Under the pieces are notes generated by a model. It was not told where the DNA came from, ran no database searches, and saw nothing but the letters and a program-made list of their open reading frames with translations. Positions 11,801 to 23,241 of a stretch of DNA of 64,000 bases are shown here, one piece after another. Numbering within the stretch: position 1 is the first letter of the stretch; every line of letters starts with the position of its first letter. The stretch comes from Vigna angularis (lineage: Eukaryota; Streptophyta; Magnoliopsida; Fabales; Fabaceae), in the NCBI RefSeq assembly GCF_016808095.1, contig NC_068974.1, forward strand, positions 18,786,001 through 18,850,000, written 5' to 3'. The position numbers and the translations under genes are program-made.

Positions 11801-13369
11801 ACGAAGTGGAGGAAATGGAGGAAGTGGACGAAGTTGACGAAGTGGAGGATGTGGACGAAGTGGAGGAAATGGTGGAAGTGGAGGAAGTGGACGAAAGTGA
11901 CAAAGTGGACAAAGTGGAAGAAGTGGACGAAGGGGATGAAGTGGACGAGGTGGACGAAGTGGACGAATTGGATGAAGTGGACGAATTTGATGAAGTGGAA
12001 GAAGTGGAGAAAGTGGACGAAAGTGGACGAAGTGGACGAAGGTGACAAAGTGGACGAAGGGGACGAAGTGCACTAAGTGGATGAAGTGGAGGAACTGGGG
12101 AAGTGGAGGAAGTGGACTCAGTGGAAGAACAAGTGGAAGAAGTGGACGAAGTTGCGAACTGGACGAAGTGGACAAACTGGATGAAGTGGAGGAAGTGGAG
12201 CAAGTGGACGAAGTAGAGGTTGTGGTCGAAGTGGACGAAGTTGACGAAGTTGACGAAGTTGACGAAGTGGACGAAGTGGACAAAGTGGAGGAAGTGGAGG
12301 AAGTGGACGAAAGTGACAAAGTGGACAAAGTGGACGAAGTGGGTGAAGTGGACGAATTTGAGGAAGTGGAAGAAGTTTAGAAAGTGGAGGAAGTGGACAA
12401 AAGTGACGAAGTGGACAAAGGTGACGAAGTGGACGAAGGGGACGAAGTGGACGAAGTGCACTAAGTTGACGAAGTGGAGGAACTGGGGGAAGTGGTGGAA
12501 GTGGACTCAGTGGAAGAACAAGTGGAAGAAGTGGACGAAGTTGACGAACTGGACGAAGTGGACAAACTGAATGAAGTGGAGGAAGTGGAGCAAGTGGAGG
12601 AAGTAGAGGTTTTGGTCGAAGTGGAGGAAGTGGACGAAGGTGACGAAGTGGACGAACGGGACGAAGTGAATGAGGTGGACGAAGTGGACGTAGTCGACGG
12701 AGTGGACAAGTTGACGAAGTTGACAAACTTGACAAAGTGGACGAAGTGAAAGAAATGGAAGAAAAGGACAAAGTGGACGAAATGGAGAAAGTGGAGGAAG
12801 TGGAGGAAGTTGACGAAATGGACGAAGTGGAGGAAGCGGACGATGCGGACGAAGGGGATGAAGTGGACGATGTGGAAGAAGTGGACGAAGTGGAAGAAGT
12901 GGACGTAGTCGACGTAGTGGACGCAGTTGACGAAGTTGATGAAGTAGACGAAGTGGACGGTGTTGACGAAGTGGATGAAGTGGACGATGTTGACGAAGTT
13001 GACGAAGTGGACGAAATTAAAGAAGTGGAAGAAGATCACGAAGCTGACGAAGTTGATGAAGTGGACAAAGTGGAAGAAGTGGACGTAGTTGAGGAAGTGG
13101 ACGAAGTGGAGGAAGTGGAAGAACAAGTGGAAGAATAGGACGAAGTTGACGAAGTGGACGAAGTCGACGTAGTGGACGGAGTTGACGAAGTGGACGAACT
13201 AGACGACGTGAAAGAAATGGACAAAAAGGACAAAGTGGACGAAAAGGACGAAATGGACAAGGTGGAGGACGTGGAGGAAGTTGGGACGAAGTGGACGAAG
13301 CGGACGAAGGGGACGAAGTGGACGAAGTGGTGGAAGTGGACGAAGTGGAAGAAGTTGTGGAAGTGGACT

Positions 13370-14820
13370 AAGTGGAAGAACAAGTGGAAGAAGAAGTGCA
13401 AGAAGTGGAGGAAGTGGAGGAAGTTGACGAAGTGGAGGAAGTGGAGGAAGTGGAGGATGTGGAGAAAGTGGAGGAAGAGAACGAAGGTGACGAAGTGGAC
13501 GAAGGGGACGAAGTGGACGAAGTGCATGAAGTGGACGAAGTTGATGAAGTGGACGAATTGGACGAATTGGACGAAGTGGACGAAGTGGATGAAGTGGAGG
13601 AAGTGGACGAAGTGGACGAAGTGGACGAAGTGGATGGAGTGGACGGAGTTGACGAAGTTGACGAAGAGAAATAAATGGACGAAATGGACTAAGCGGACGA
13701 AAGGGACGAAGTGGAGGAAGTGGAGGAAATGGAGGAATTCGACGAAATGGACGAGGTGAACGAAGTGGACGAAGGGATGAAGTGGACCAAGTCGATGAAG
13801 TGGACAAAATTGACGATGTGGACGAAGTTGAGGAAGCGGACGATGTTGTCGAAGGGGACGAAGTGCATGAAGTTGACGAAGAGGACGAAGATGACGAAGT
13901 GGACGAAGTGCACGAAGTTGACGAAGTGGAGGAAGTGGACGAAGTGGACGAAGTGGACTAAGTGGAAAAAAGGGTGGAACAAGTGGACGAAGTGGAGGAA
14001 GTGGAGGAAGTTGAGGAAGTGGTCGAAGTGGTGGAAGTGGACGAAGTGGAAGAAGTTGAGGAAGTGGACGAAGTGGTGGAAGTGGACGAAGTGGAAGAAG
14101 TTGAGGAAGTGGACTAAGTGGAAGAACAAGTGGAAGAAGAAGTGCAAGAAGTGGAGGGAGTGGACGAAGTTGACGAAGTGGAGGAAGTGGAGGATGTGGA
14201 GAAAGTGGAGGAAGAGAACGAAGGTGACGAAGTGGACGAAGGGGATGAAGTGGACGAAGTGCATGAAGTGGACGAAGTTGATGAAGTGGACGAATTGGAC
14301 GAAGTGGATAAAGTGGAGGAAGTGGAGGAAATGGACGAAGTGGATGGAGTGGACGGAGTTGACAAAGTTGACGAAGTGAAATAAATGGACGAAATGGACT
14401 AAGCGGACGAAATGGACAAAGTGGATGAAGTGGAGGAAATGGAGGAAGTCGACGAAATGGACGAGGTGGACGAAGTGGACGAAGGGATGAAGTGGACCAA
14501 GTCGATGAAGTGGACAAAATTGACGATGTGGACGAAGTTGAGGAAGCGGACGATGTTGTCGAAGGGAACGAAGTGCATGAAGTTGACGAAGAGGACGAAG
14601 ATGACGAAGTGGACGAAGTGGACGAAGTTGACGAAGTGGAGGAAGTGGACGAAGTGGACGAAGTGGACGAAGTGGACGAAGTGGAAAAAAGGGTGGAACA
14701 AGTGGACGAAGTGGAGGAAGTGTACGTAGTTGAGGAAGTGAAGAAGGTGGAGGAAGTGGAAGAAGTTGACAAAGTTGACGAAGTGGACGAAGTGGAGGAA
14801 GTGGAGGAAGTGGACGAAGG
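13370..14820 (+). repeat. Higher-order duplication inside the minisatellite
   Basis: Distinctive variant units recur in the same order at offsets of 710-746 bp. GTGGAAGAACAAGTGG followed by GAAGTGCAAG occurs at 13370 and 14116. TAAGCGGACGAA occurs at 13690 and 14400. GAAGGGATGAAGTGGACC occurs at 13771 and 14481. The difference between the two offsets, 36 bp, is four units. Confidence 0.8.
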
Positions 14821-14930
14821 TGACGAAGTGGACGAAGTGGATGAAGTGGACGAAATTGACGAAGTGGACGGAGTGGACGAAGTGAAAGAAATGGACGAAA
14901 TGTACAAAGTGGACGAAATGGAGGAAGTAG

Positions 14931-15090
14931 AGGAAGTGGACGAAGTTGACGAACGGGACGAAGAGGACGAAGGGGATAAGCGGTCGAAGCGGACGATGGG
15001 GACGAAGTAGAGGAAGTGGACGAAGTTGACGAACGGGACGAAGAGGACGAAGGGGATAAGCGGTCGAAGCGGACGATGGGGACGAAGTAG
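14931..15090 (+). repeat. 80-bp tandem duplication inside the array
   Basis: Two adjacent copies (14931-15010 and 15011-15090), each containing GATAAGCGGTCGAAGCGG. The copies read as identical, which implies a recent event. The period is not a multiple of 9, so it breaks the 9-bp phase. Confidence 0.85.
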
Positions 15091-16036
15091 AGGAAGTGGA
15101 CGAAGTTGAGGAAGTGGAGGAGGTGGAGGAAGTGGAGGAAGTGGATGAAGTGGAGGAAGTGGAGGAAGTGGAGGAAGTAGACGAAGTTGACGAAGTGGAT
15201 GAAGTCATTGAAGTAGACAAAGTGGACGAAGTGGTCGAAGTGGAGGAAGTGGAGAAAGTGGAGGAAGTGGAGGAAGTAGAGGAAGTTGACAAAGTGGAGG
15301 AAGTGGACTAAGTGGAAGAACAAGTGGAAGAAGAAGTGGAACAAGAAGTGGATGACGTGCAGCAAGTGGAGGAAGTGCACAAAGTTGAGGAATTGGACGA
15401 AGTGGAGGAAGTGGAGGAAGTGGAGGATGTGGACGATGTGGAGGAACTGGAGGAAGTGGAGGATGTAGAGGAAGTGGAGGAAATGGACGAAATGGAGGAA
15501 GTGGAGGAAGTGGACAAAGTGAAGGAAGTGGAGGAAGTGGACAAAGTGGAGGAAGTTGACGAAGTGGACAAAGTGGAGGAAGTTGACGAAGTGGAGGAAG
15601 TGAAGGAAGTGGAGGAAGTGGACGAAAGTGACGAAGTGCACGAAGGTGACGAAGTGGACGAAGGGGACGAAGTGGTCGAAGGGGACGAAGTGGACGAAGT
15701 TGGAGGAAGTTGACGAAGTGGAGGAAGTAGAGGAAGTGGACGAAGTGGACGAAAGTTACGAAGCGGACGAAGGTTACGAAGTGGACGAAGGGAACGAAGT
15801 GGACGAAGTGGAGGAAGTGCACGAAGTGGACGAAGTGGACGAAGGGGACGAAGTGGACGAAGTTGAGGAAGTGGAGGAAGTGGGCTAAAGTGACGAAGTG
15901 GACGAAGGTGACGAAGTGGAGGAAATGGAGGAAGTGGAGGAAGGGGAGGAAATGAAGGAAATGGAGGAAGTGGAGGAAGTGGATGAAGTGGACGAAGTGG
16001 AGGAAGTGGACGAAGTGGAGGAAGTGGACGAAGTGA

Positions 16037-16576
16037 AGAAGTGAAGAAGGATAGGAATGGAATCAGAAAAGACATTAAAAAGTGAAAAAGGAGAAGCCGC
16101 AACCACCGCTCAGTGGCAGTTTACCGCTGAGCGGCACTCAGAAACCTATGTTGGCTCCGTTGAGGGGTGCAAAGGCCGCTGAGGGGAGGAAACCAACTCA
16201 CGCACTTACCGCTGAGCGGTAGTTTACATGTTGAGCGGCACTATTTTGGGCTTGGGCCTAATTTTCTGTATTATTACGAACAGTATATAAGCTTTAGGTG
16301 TTCCTAGGGTTTGTATCTTTGGCTGGGACGAAGCAAACACCCTTTTTTTTTTCACCCCTTTGAAGGAAGATCTTGGATGCTCAGGCTACCTTTCTACCTT
16401 TCTAGGGTTTTATCTTTCATTCTTTCATTATTGTTCATCTAGATTCACCATGAATATGGTGAACTAAACCTTGTATTGTTGTTGGGGGATCAATGTAATC
16501 TTGTGAAACTCTCATATATGGAATTTGTGTTTAAACATCTTATTTGAGATACATGCTTTCTTTCATCAGTAGTTAG
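16037..16576 (+). mobile_element. Family A (plus copy) 5' LTR, first piece, 5'-truncated
   Basis: Aligns to the 3' LTR at 40536 onward but lacks the first ~180 bp, which are replaced by minisatellite. It contains palindromic CCGCTGAGCGG-type boxes, a TATA box and the GGTTTGTATCTTTGGCTGG region also seen at 40806. Bases 16572-16576 (GTTAG) are the left target duplication of a nested solo LTR. The LTR continues at 17650. Confidence 0.88.
16284..16290 (+). promoter_or_regulatory. TATA box of the 5' LTR
   Basis: TATATAA followed by GCTTTAGG. The same arrangement is at 40780-40786 in the 3' LTR. It lies downstream of the palindromic boxes and the GGGCTTGGG word. Confidence 0.7.
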
Positions 16577-17649
16577 TGTTAGCAAAAATCAAAGATGAAG
16601 TTTTGATGATGAACAGATTTGCACAAGTCAAGATCCATAAAGGCAGATTGAAGATCTCTGTAGTTTATAAAGCTTTTATAATAATCAAAGTTGATGTAAT
16701 AATGCTCTTATATGTATTAGGGTTGATTCTTGTAATTTATATTTGATTTATTTACTGTTGAGAATCATCCACAAGCTGTTTTAATCGATTAAACCTAGTT
16801 TTAATCGATTAAAACGAGGCTGACACTGAAAACCAATTGCCCCTGTAATAATAGATTAAAGCTAATAATAATCGATTAGTTAATCGATCATTCCTGAGAA
16901 TAATCAATTAACACTAGCCGTTGGGGGTCTCAGATTTGAAAAACTAGCCGTTGGGGGTTTCAGATTTGAAAAACTAGCCGTTGTACTCATTATTAATCGA
17001 TTAATATTTATGTTAATCGATTAAATGCGTTAGATGGTCCGTTTTCGAAGAATGGAAGGGTATTAGGCTGAGTCTATAAAATGGCTCACTCTTTATCTCA
17101 AAAATAACTCTTCCCTTGTGCTCTAGTACTCAGAAATCATTGAGACTTGTGTGTTCTTGTTCGGCTTGTGAAACTCGTGTCTGTGGAGCTGGTGAAGTGC
17201 TGCTACGGTGACAGAGAAAATAGCCGGTTCATCCTTGGTGTGTCTGAGGAGGTGTTCAGAAGAGGAAGTTCATCCTTCGTGAAGTATTTGGAGGAGGTGT
17301 TCATCCTTTGTGAAGACTCAAAGGAGGTGTAGGTTCATCTCTTGTGGTATCAAGAGAGGTGGTTTCTAAACTCTTACAAATTGTTTCTGTGTGATTGTAA
17401 TTTGTAATTGTTTTGTGAGTAGTAAATTGTTTATCTTGTTTTGAAATAAGCGACTGGACATAGGATTGGTAAGATCCGAACCAGGATAAAATCATCTGTG
17501 CAAATTTCTCTCAACCTTACTCTCTTTATTTGTCTTTATTATTTGCTTGGTAAGTTTAATTGAGTAGAAATTAAAAGGCACACGTTCGTATTAAAAACCC
17601 TCTTGGTTTGTTATTCCACGCTAATAATTCCGTTGCAGCGATTCTAACA
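16577..17649. mobile_element. Solo LTR, unclassified, TSD GTTAG
   Basis: A 1,073-bp insertion with inverted ends TGTTAG...CTAACA and a perfect 5-bp duplication GTTAG (16572-16576 and 17650-17654). It contains several AATCGATTAA words, a ~30-bp direct repeat beginning ACTAGCCGTTGGGGG (about 16914-16985), and TCTATAAAATGG near 17073 as a likely TATA box. The ends and size suit a Copia-type LTR, but no coding part remains to prove it. Confidence 0.85.
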
Positions 17650-18267
17650 GTTAGGGTTTTTCCTCTTTGCTTAATGCTTGCATTGTTTAACTCATTCATT
17701 GTCATGATCATTGATTTTGTCGATATGGGAACATATGGGGAAATCTAGATCCGGGGAATTTCTCTCAATAGCATATTGCCTAGACATAGGAATATGAGGG
17801 TTGGTTGCCGTTAAGCTTCTGCACTTCGGAATTAATTATTAGGGATGCTAGGAATTGTATGAACTCGTAATTAAGGATAGGCCTTCTTGCAAGGTGATTT
17901 AGAGAGTGACATTAACATTGATGAAAAGAATGATGAATTCCTAAAGTATATGAGAGTGGATAAGATAAAATTGATTACCCCAACAACATACTCATCCATC
18001 TAATTCATTAAAGTGTTTGATTTTCTCTTTTCCATTGATCAAATTTATGCATACATGTTTAATTATTGTCTTTTGCATTTAAAACCTACAATCAATTGTT
18101 CACAAGTCTTAAATAATCAATAAATCATATAACTAACTAGGTCGTGAGTCCTTTGGGAGAATGATACTTGGTCTTACCGAGTTTATTACTTGATACGATT
18201 CGGTCACACTTGCCGAGGTTCAACAAGTTTTTGGCGCCGTTTTTCGGTGTTCATAAATTTGTCATCA
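17650..18267 (+). mobile_element. Family A (plus copy) 5' LTR, second piece and terminus
   Basis: Continues the LTR to the terminal ATTTGTCATCA. Just before the end there is a partial copy of the primer-binding-site region (GTTTTTGGCGCCG, about 18226-18240), repeated 48 bp later by the real site. Other family A LTRs have only a degenerate form of this there. Confidence 0.88.
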
Positions 18268-18273
18268 AGTTTT

Positions 18274-18291
18274 TGGCGTCGTTGCCGGGGA
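18274..18291 (+). other. Primer binding site, tRNA-Asp type
   Basis: TGGCGTCGTTGCCGGGGA, 6 bp after the LTR end. One base differs from the form at 37436-37453. This class of site is typical of Athila/Tat elements. Confidence 0.85.
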
Positions 18292-18345
18292 CTCGTGGTT
18301 TAAGTAGTTCATTTATGTGATTATTGATTATCTTTGACTTGAATT

Positions 18346-18505
18346 TTGAAATTTGAATTTTTGTTTTTATTTTCTGTTTTTATTTTATTTTATTTTATTT
18401 TCTGTTTTTATTTTTTCTGTTTTTATTTTATTTTATTTTTTCTGTTTTTATTTTTTTTCTGTTTTTATTTTTCTGTTTTTATTTTTCTGTTTTTATTTTA
18501 TCATC
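18346..18505 (+). repeat. T-rich leader between primer site and gag
   Basis: Runs of TTTTATTTTATTTT and TCTGTTTTTATTTT before the gag start. The young family A copy has the matching A-rich stretch on the plus strand at about 37160-37380, and element D has a similar T-rich stretch after its primer site. Confidence 0.75.
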
Positions 18506-18579
18506 TTATCTCTGATCTTCTATCTTCTTTTATATCTTTTTGTGCTAACCAATTCTTCTAGGGATTTGTTTTCTTGTGT

Positions 18580-19583
18580 ATGCAGGAAGCAATCCAAACT
18601 AGGAGCAAGAAAACTGCAGAACCTCTTCTTGAAGGTTTGGACGAGAGTAGACGGAGGAGAAGAATCCGTACATCTAGAGAACTTTTTCCTTCTCCGGAAA
18701 CTCTGTTACCACCATCACCACAAAGTTCTGAGCATAGCATTGAGGAGATGGAGAATAATAATATCAAACGAACTCTTGCTGATTATACTAATGTAGCTGG
18801 ACCTCAGCATTTCAATAGCATAGCAAGACCAAGAGTCAATGCGGCTAATATGGAGGTGAAACCAGCATTAATCCAGCTGGTTAAGAGTAACCAATTTAAT
18901 GGGTTGTCTCACGAAAGAGTAACATATGAGCACCTCACAACGTTTAACGAGATTTGCAACACAGTAAAGATAAATGTGGTGCTGGACGAAGCAATCAAAC
19001 TTAGCCTGTTTCCATTCTCATTAGGAGGCAACGCTAAGCTTTGGTTGAACTCTTTTCCAGAAGGAAGCTTTACAGAGTGGGAAGCAGTGGTGACAAAGTT
19101 CCTAAACAAATACTTTCCACAATCAAAGGTAAATAAAGGAAAGCAAGAGATTTCATCTTTCAGGCAAGGTATAGAGGAATCACTAGGTCATGCATGGGAC
19201 AAATATAAAAGCTTACTAAGAAAAACTCCCACGCATGGTTTTGACGAAGTGGAAGTAGTCCTGATCTTCCTTGGAGGTCTTGGTTCACAAACCAAGATGA
19301 TGCTTGACGCCTCAGCTGGAGGCAATATCAAATAGAAGACTCCAGAGGAAGCCACAGAAATAATTGAAAACATGGCTACTAGTGATAATGAGCTGAACAG
19401 TGAAAGAGGAGCTCCTATTCAACAAAAAGGAGTTCTAATGTTGCAATCCCATGACGCCTTGCTAGCACAGAACAAGATACTAACTCAACAACTGGAGACT
19501 CACAAAAACACTTGCACAACTGCCAAAAGAGTTAAAGACTGTTGCACAGGTTCAATCACATTTGTGTGAATTATGTGGAGGTG
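18580..19583 (+). pseudogene. gag: Family A gag, first part (broken)
   Basis: The frame starts ATG CAG GAA GCA and matches the gag of the young copy at 37057 (minus). It covers the N-terminal arginine-rich part and the capsid-like region with LWLNSFPEGSFTEWEAV. A TGG codon has become TAG at 19333-19335, where the young copy reads NIKWKT. A one-base loss near 19500 shifts the frame. The reading stops inside the zinc knuckle (CELCGGD) because the family B element is inserted at 19584. It resumes at 27265. Inactive. Confidence 0.88.
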
Positions 19584-21802
19584 TGATGATAGGGTCGCAC
19601 CTCTCACAAAAGTTGTGCATAAAAGAATGCAGTATAGTACTAGGAAGTGACTCCTAGGTCGTCTCTCAAGGACCAAATTGCGGTTCAGTCTCAGACCAAA
19701 CATGTAGGGGGGGGGTTTGTGAAAGGTTTGTGAATGCAATTTGACTAAAAATGAAAATCAAACACAAACGAATATAAATGAAAGCAAGAAAATAAAACTT
19801 CTCTACCATTAACCACTCATTCATTTATCAAAAGAAATTAAAAATTGCAATTGCTTATAAGGAACTACTCCATGACCGTGACATTATGTGGCAAGCAAAG
19901 AAAAAATATCAAAACAATTTGGATGTTTCTTCCTTCCAGACATGAACTTCCAACTTCTATAATCCTTTAATCGCATATGGTCCACTCATTTTTGCAAAAG
20001 GAATTTAAAGCAATTAAAATTGAAGCTATCACCGTACCTTGCTACTCCTAAGTTATCCATTCATGCTAAAAAAAATAAAGGAAATGCATCCAATACCCGT
20101 GGGCCACTCTTCCAGCCATCACCGTGCATCACACAATTCACCTACTCTACTTCTTTATTCTTAAATCAATAAAACCATCTCTCTTCTTCCACCCGTGACA
20201 CATAGGTGCTGCTACTTCCCTTCTCCCATTAAAATAAAATAAACTTTGCTAAAAACATTTAAAGGTGCTGCTCCAGATTCTCATCTAATCACCACATCCT
20301 CAAAATGAAAAGAAGAAAGCTCATTCACGGAAGGAGCACTCCAGGACTACTTCCAGCTCATACGTGACCGTGTTTCTCATCTCCATTCCCTTGCACACCA
20401 TTCCAGCCGAGACACCTAACACCCTTACTCTGCTCTTCTCTCAAACCGAGAGTTTTCCCACCTAATCTCTAAAAAGAATGAAAAGAGAAAGCTGATTCCC
20501 GTGTGCACACCAAAAGAAAATCAACGAGCAAGATAAATAGAATAGTAATGTGCTCTCCTATTGCTGGACTTGACAACACCTACTCTCACCTACCACCTCT
20601 TCATTCTCTCAAGTAAATCACCTATCTATTCTCTGACTAAAAATAAATTCTAGAGCTGCTGCAATACAAAAACCGTGCACAACAAAATACTAGATTGAAA
20701 ACTTCAATAAAAACAAAATGCTTGAAAAAAAATGAAAAGGGCAGTGTGTAATTTGCAACATAAAAATAAAGTAAACCTTTTCCTTGTACCGTAACAGCGT
20801 TCACATTTTTTTCATCAAAATCTAAACGTTCCCAGCCAAAGAAAAACTCAGTAAGTGTGGTTGCTGGAGCACATAATCGTGCTTCCCATTCCAGACCCCC
20901 CCAAAATTACGTTACCATCCTATTCTAAAGAAAAGAAGAATTGAAAAAAATGAATGCTTTTATTTATGAATGACCGTGTATTTGTAACGTGCAGCGCTGG
21001 ACCATCTCTAATTTAAGGCAAAATGAAATCATCGCTTCTTCACTCTAATAGAAAAGTAAATGCGCCGTGCAACGCTTCTCTTCCAGCATGTGCGAAAATG
21101 AAATTGCTTATTCAAAAATGCGTGACAGTAAAAAGAGAATAACTACCAGCTTGCAATCAAACATTCAGTAAACAACGCAAAAGTGAACTTCCGTGATGAT
21201 GAGCATTGAAAGACGCCAATGAAGAATTAGCAAAGATCAATTAAAAAGTGCTTCTTTCATTCTAAAAATTGTAACAACGTGAATATCTCCCAAGTTCTTA
21301 CATTCCCGAAAACTTCAAGGCACAAGCCTAAGAAAACGAAAGAGTAAAGTGGCCCCATCAAGTGGCGGCTGGGCTCCCTCCCTTAAGGCCGTGTGTCCTC
21401 TTTTTTAGGGTAGGGTCCACACAATAAAACCCTAGGGTGCCAAGTCACTAATTTCTAATTTTGGGTTTAATCTAATTTATCAAAAATTGACCCAAAATAT
21501 AAGAGTTGATTCAAAAATTCTAAACTACTGAATTACAATTTAATTAATTCAAAAATGTCTGTGTGAAGAGTCTTGAATTTATTTGGCATTCTTCCTGATG
21601 TCCCAAAATGTATTTCCGAAATTTTCCTGCACTTCAAAAATGCACTTAATCAGCTCAGAAAACCCAAATTAGCACAATTACAAATTTCCGACCAAATTAA
21701 GCAGAATTCGGAAAACGGGGAAATAACAAACAATTAAACACAATTCCCTGGTTTATTTAAGTGCATTAAACTAAATATAATTCAAGAAATAACGACTCAT
21801 CA
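19584..21802 (-). repeat. Family B 3' LTR (left copy)
   Basis: Starts TGATGATAGGGTCGCACC and ends AACGACTCATCA on the plus strand. Its sequence is near-identical to 25045-27264. ACCGTGAC-like words recur. No supported ORF. Confidence 0.92.
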
Positions 21803-23241
21803 AAATAGACCACACTTAGTCTTTTGCACTCCTGGGCAAAACCAAGACAAAAACCAGGGAACTACTCAAACATCAGGGAGCTGACACAGACTCGACAGAC
21901 AGACAACAAAGACTCAACAAGGATAGAAACAGAATTACACAGTTCTCCAGGAATCTGGACCAAGAAAAGAAGTAGACAATATCCAACACAGAATCAATCA
22001 GAGAAAGCAGATACTCATGAAATCATCCAAGCAATTCAAGACATGGCAAAATGATCAATCAGCTCAAGAGGTGAATCAAAAGTAACAAAACCTCACAGAT
22101 GCACTATTAGTGTTTCTCTCAAGTGTCTAAGGTAAAGAATATCAACTCAATGCACTCAAGAAAGCAAACAACAACAGACTTGGCAAACCTCTAATATCAT
22201 CACTCAAAACATATGCATGTTCAAATCAAAAGGTCTTTTATGGATGTAATGGGGCCAAGGACATGGGAGGATAACATATGGATGAGAAGCTATAAACCAA
22301 AAGAAATAGAGGAGCAATGGGGAACAAGTGTAAACACAGTCAAATCACACCCAAAACCTCTAATTCAATCCTCTTTTTGACCCAATTATTCTCAAATTTT
22401 TTTTTTCATCATTTTTTTTTCTATTTTTTTTTCTTCATCCTGTCTCTTTTCTTTTCTTTCTTTTCAAAACAAAACTGTAAAAGACAAGATTTACAAAAAC
22501 CAAAACAGTAAGAGGAACCAACTAGCCAACTCATAAGAATCCCTAAGGAGACCACACTTGTTCCCAAAACACTTCCAAAGCTCCAAAATTCCCTAAGGTT
22601 AAGGTAATCATGGTATTTCACTTAGGGCCAGTATGAGCTTCAAAACAAAGAAACGAGGAAAGTATAGGCTCAAAAAGGGTTTTCAAAGAATTAGAACAAG
22701 GTAAGCTTATTTGGCTAGAGAGGCTCAAGAACAAAATTGCCTTTATCACTTCCAAACATGCATATCAATCAAGAGTTATCAACAAGAGTCAAGCCAAGGC
22801 ATATGCGCAAGCAATCAAGAGGCATATCACACACAAGAAAGAACATAAAGTGGCTCAAATCTCACACAGGGTAATTCTGTCACAATCAATTCAACAAAAT
22901 CATAATCATCTTCCAAGCAGAGAAAAGCAAGGATTTCAAACAAATAAGTATCAATGAAGTGAAGGAAAACTGACAACCTAAACAAAGTCCAGAAATCAAG
23001 AGAAACATGTAAAATTGTAAACAAGACACGACAAAAATAACCTAGAAAAGAAAAAATTTAACCAAGAAAACAAAAACTAACAGAAAAATCAGAATCTCCC
23101 CCAATAGACCACACTTAAACTGCACAGTGTCCTCAATGTGTCATAAGCCTAAGATCAACAATCAAATCAGTAATCATATCATGGACAAGTGCAATAAAAG
23201 TAGGAAAAAAGGGAAAGAAGAGAAAAGAAATACTCCCCTGA
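21803..23241 (-). other. Family B internal non-coding region
   Basis: About 1.4 kb between the last frame and the 3' LTR with no supported gene. Two polypurine-type stretches can be read on the minus strand. One sits next to the LTR (plus-strand AATAGACCACACTTAG, about 21804-21819). A near copy followed by a G-run lies at about 23098-23120 (plus-strand CCCCCAATAGACCACACTTA). The second may be an internal or former polypurine tract. Plus-strand pyrimidine runs are at 22380-22470. Confidence 0.6.

Larger units (their letters stand above)
8821..16036 (+). repeat. 9-bp minisatellite array, segment 3
   Basis: About 800 units of the same 9-bp repeat. Together with segment 2 the array is about 9.9 kb after removing the solo LTR. 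Larger duplicated blocks are visible, for example 13370-14115 against 14116-14820, and an 80-bp tandem at 14931-15090. The right edge merges with family A LTR at GAAGTGAAGAAGGATAG, a sequence that resembles the unit itself. All long open frames in the array, up to 807 codons, follow from unit composition and have no start context or domain, so I do not call them genes. Confidence 0.95.

Noticed and set aside
4113..16102. Open frames of 130-807 codons on both strands of the minisatellite
   Set aside because: All are the 9-bp unit translated. They exist in all six frames, have no domain or start context, and lie in a tandem array.
22317..23024. Short frames in the family B interior
   Set aside because: Under 70 codons, in AT-rich or low-complexity sequence, with no match to gag or pol.
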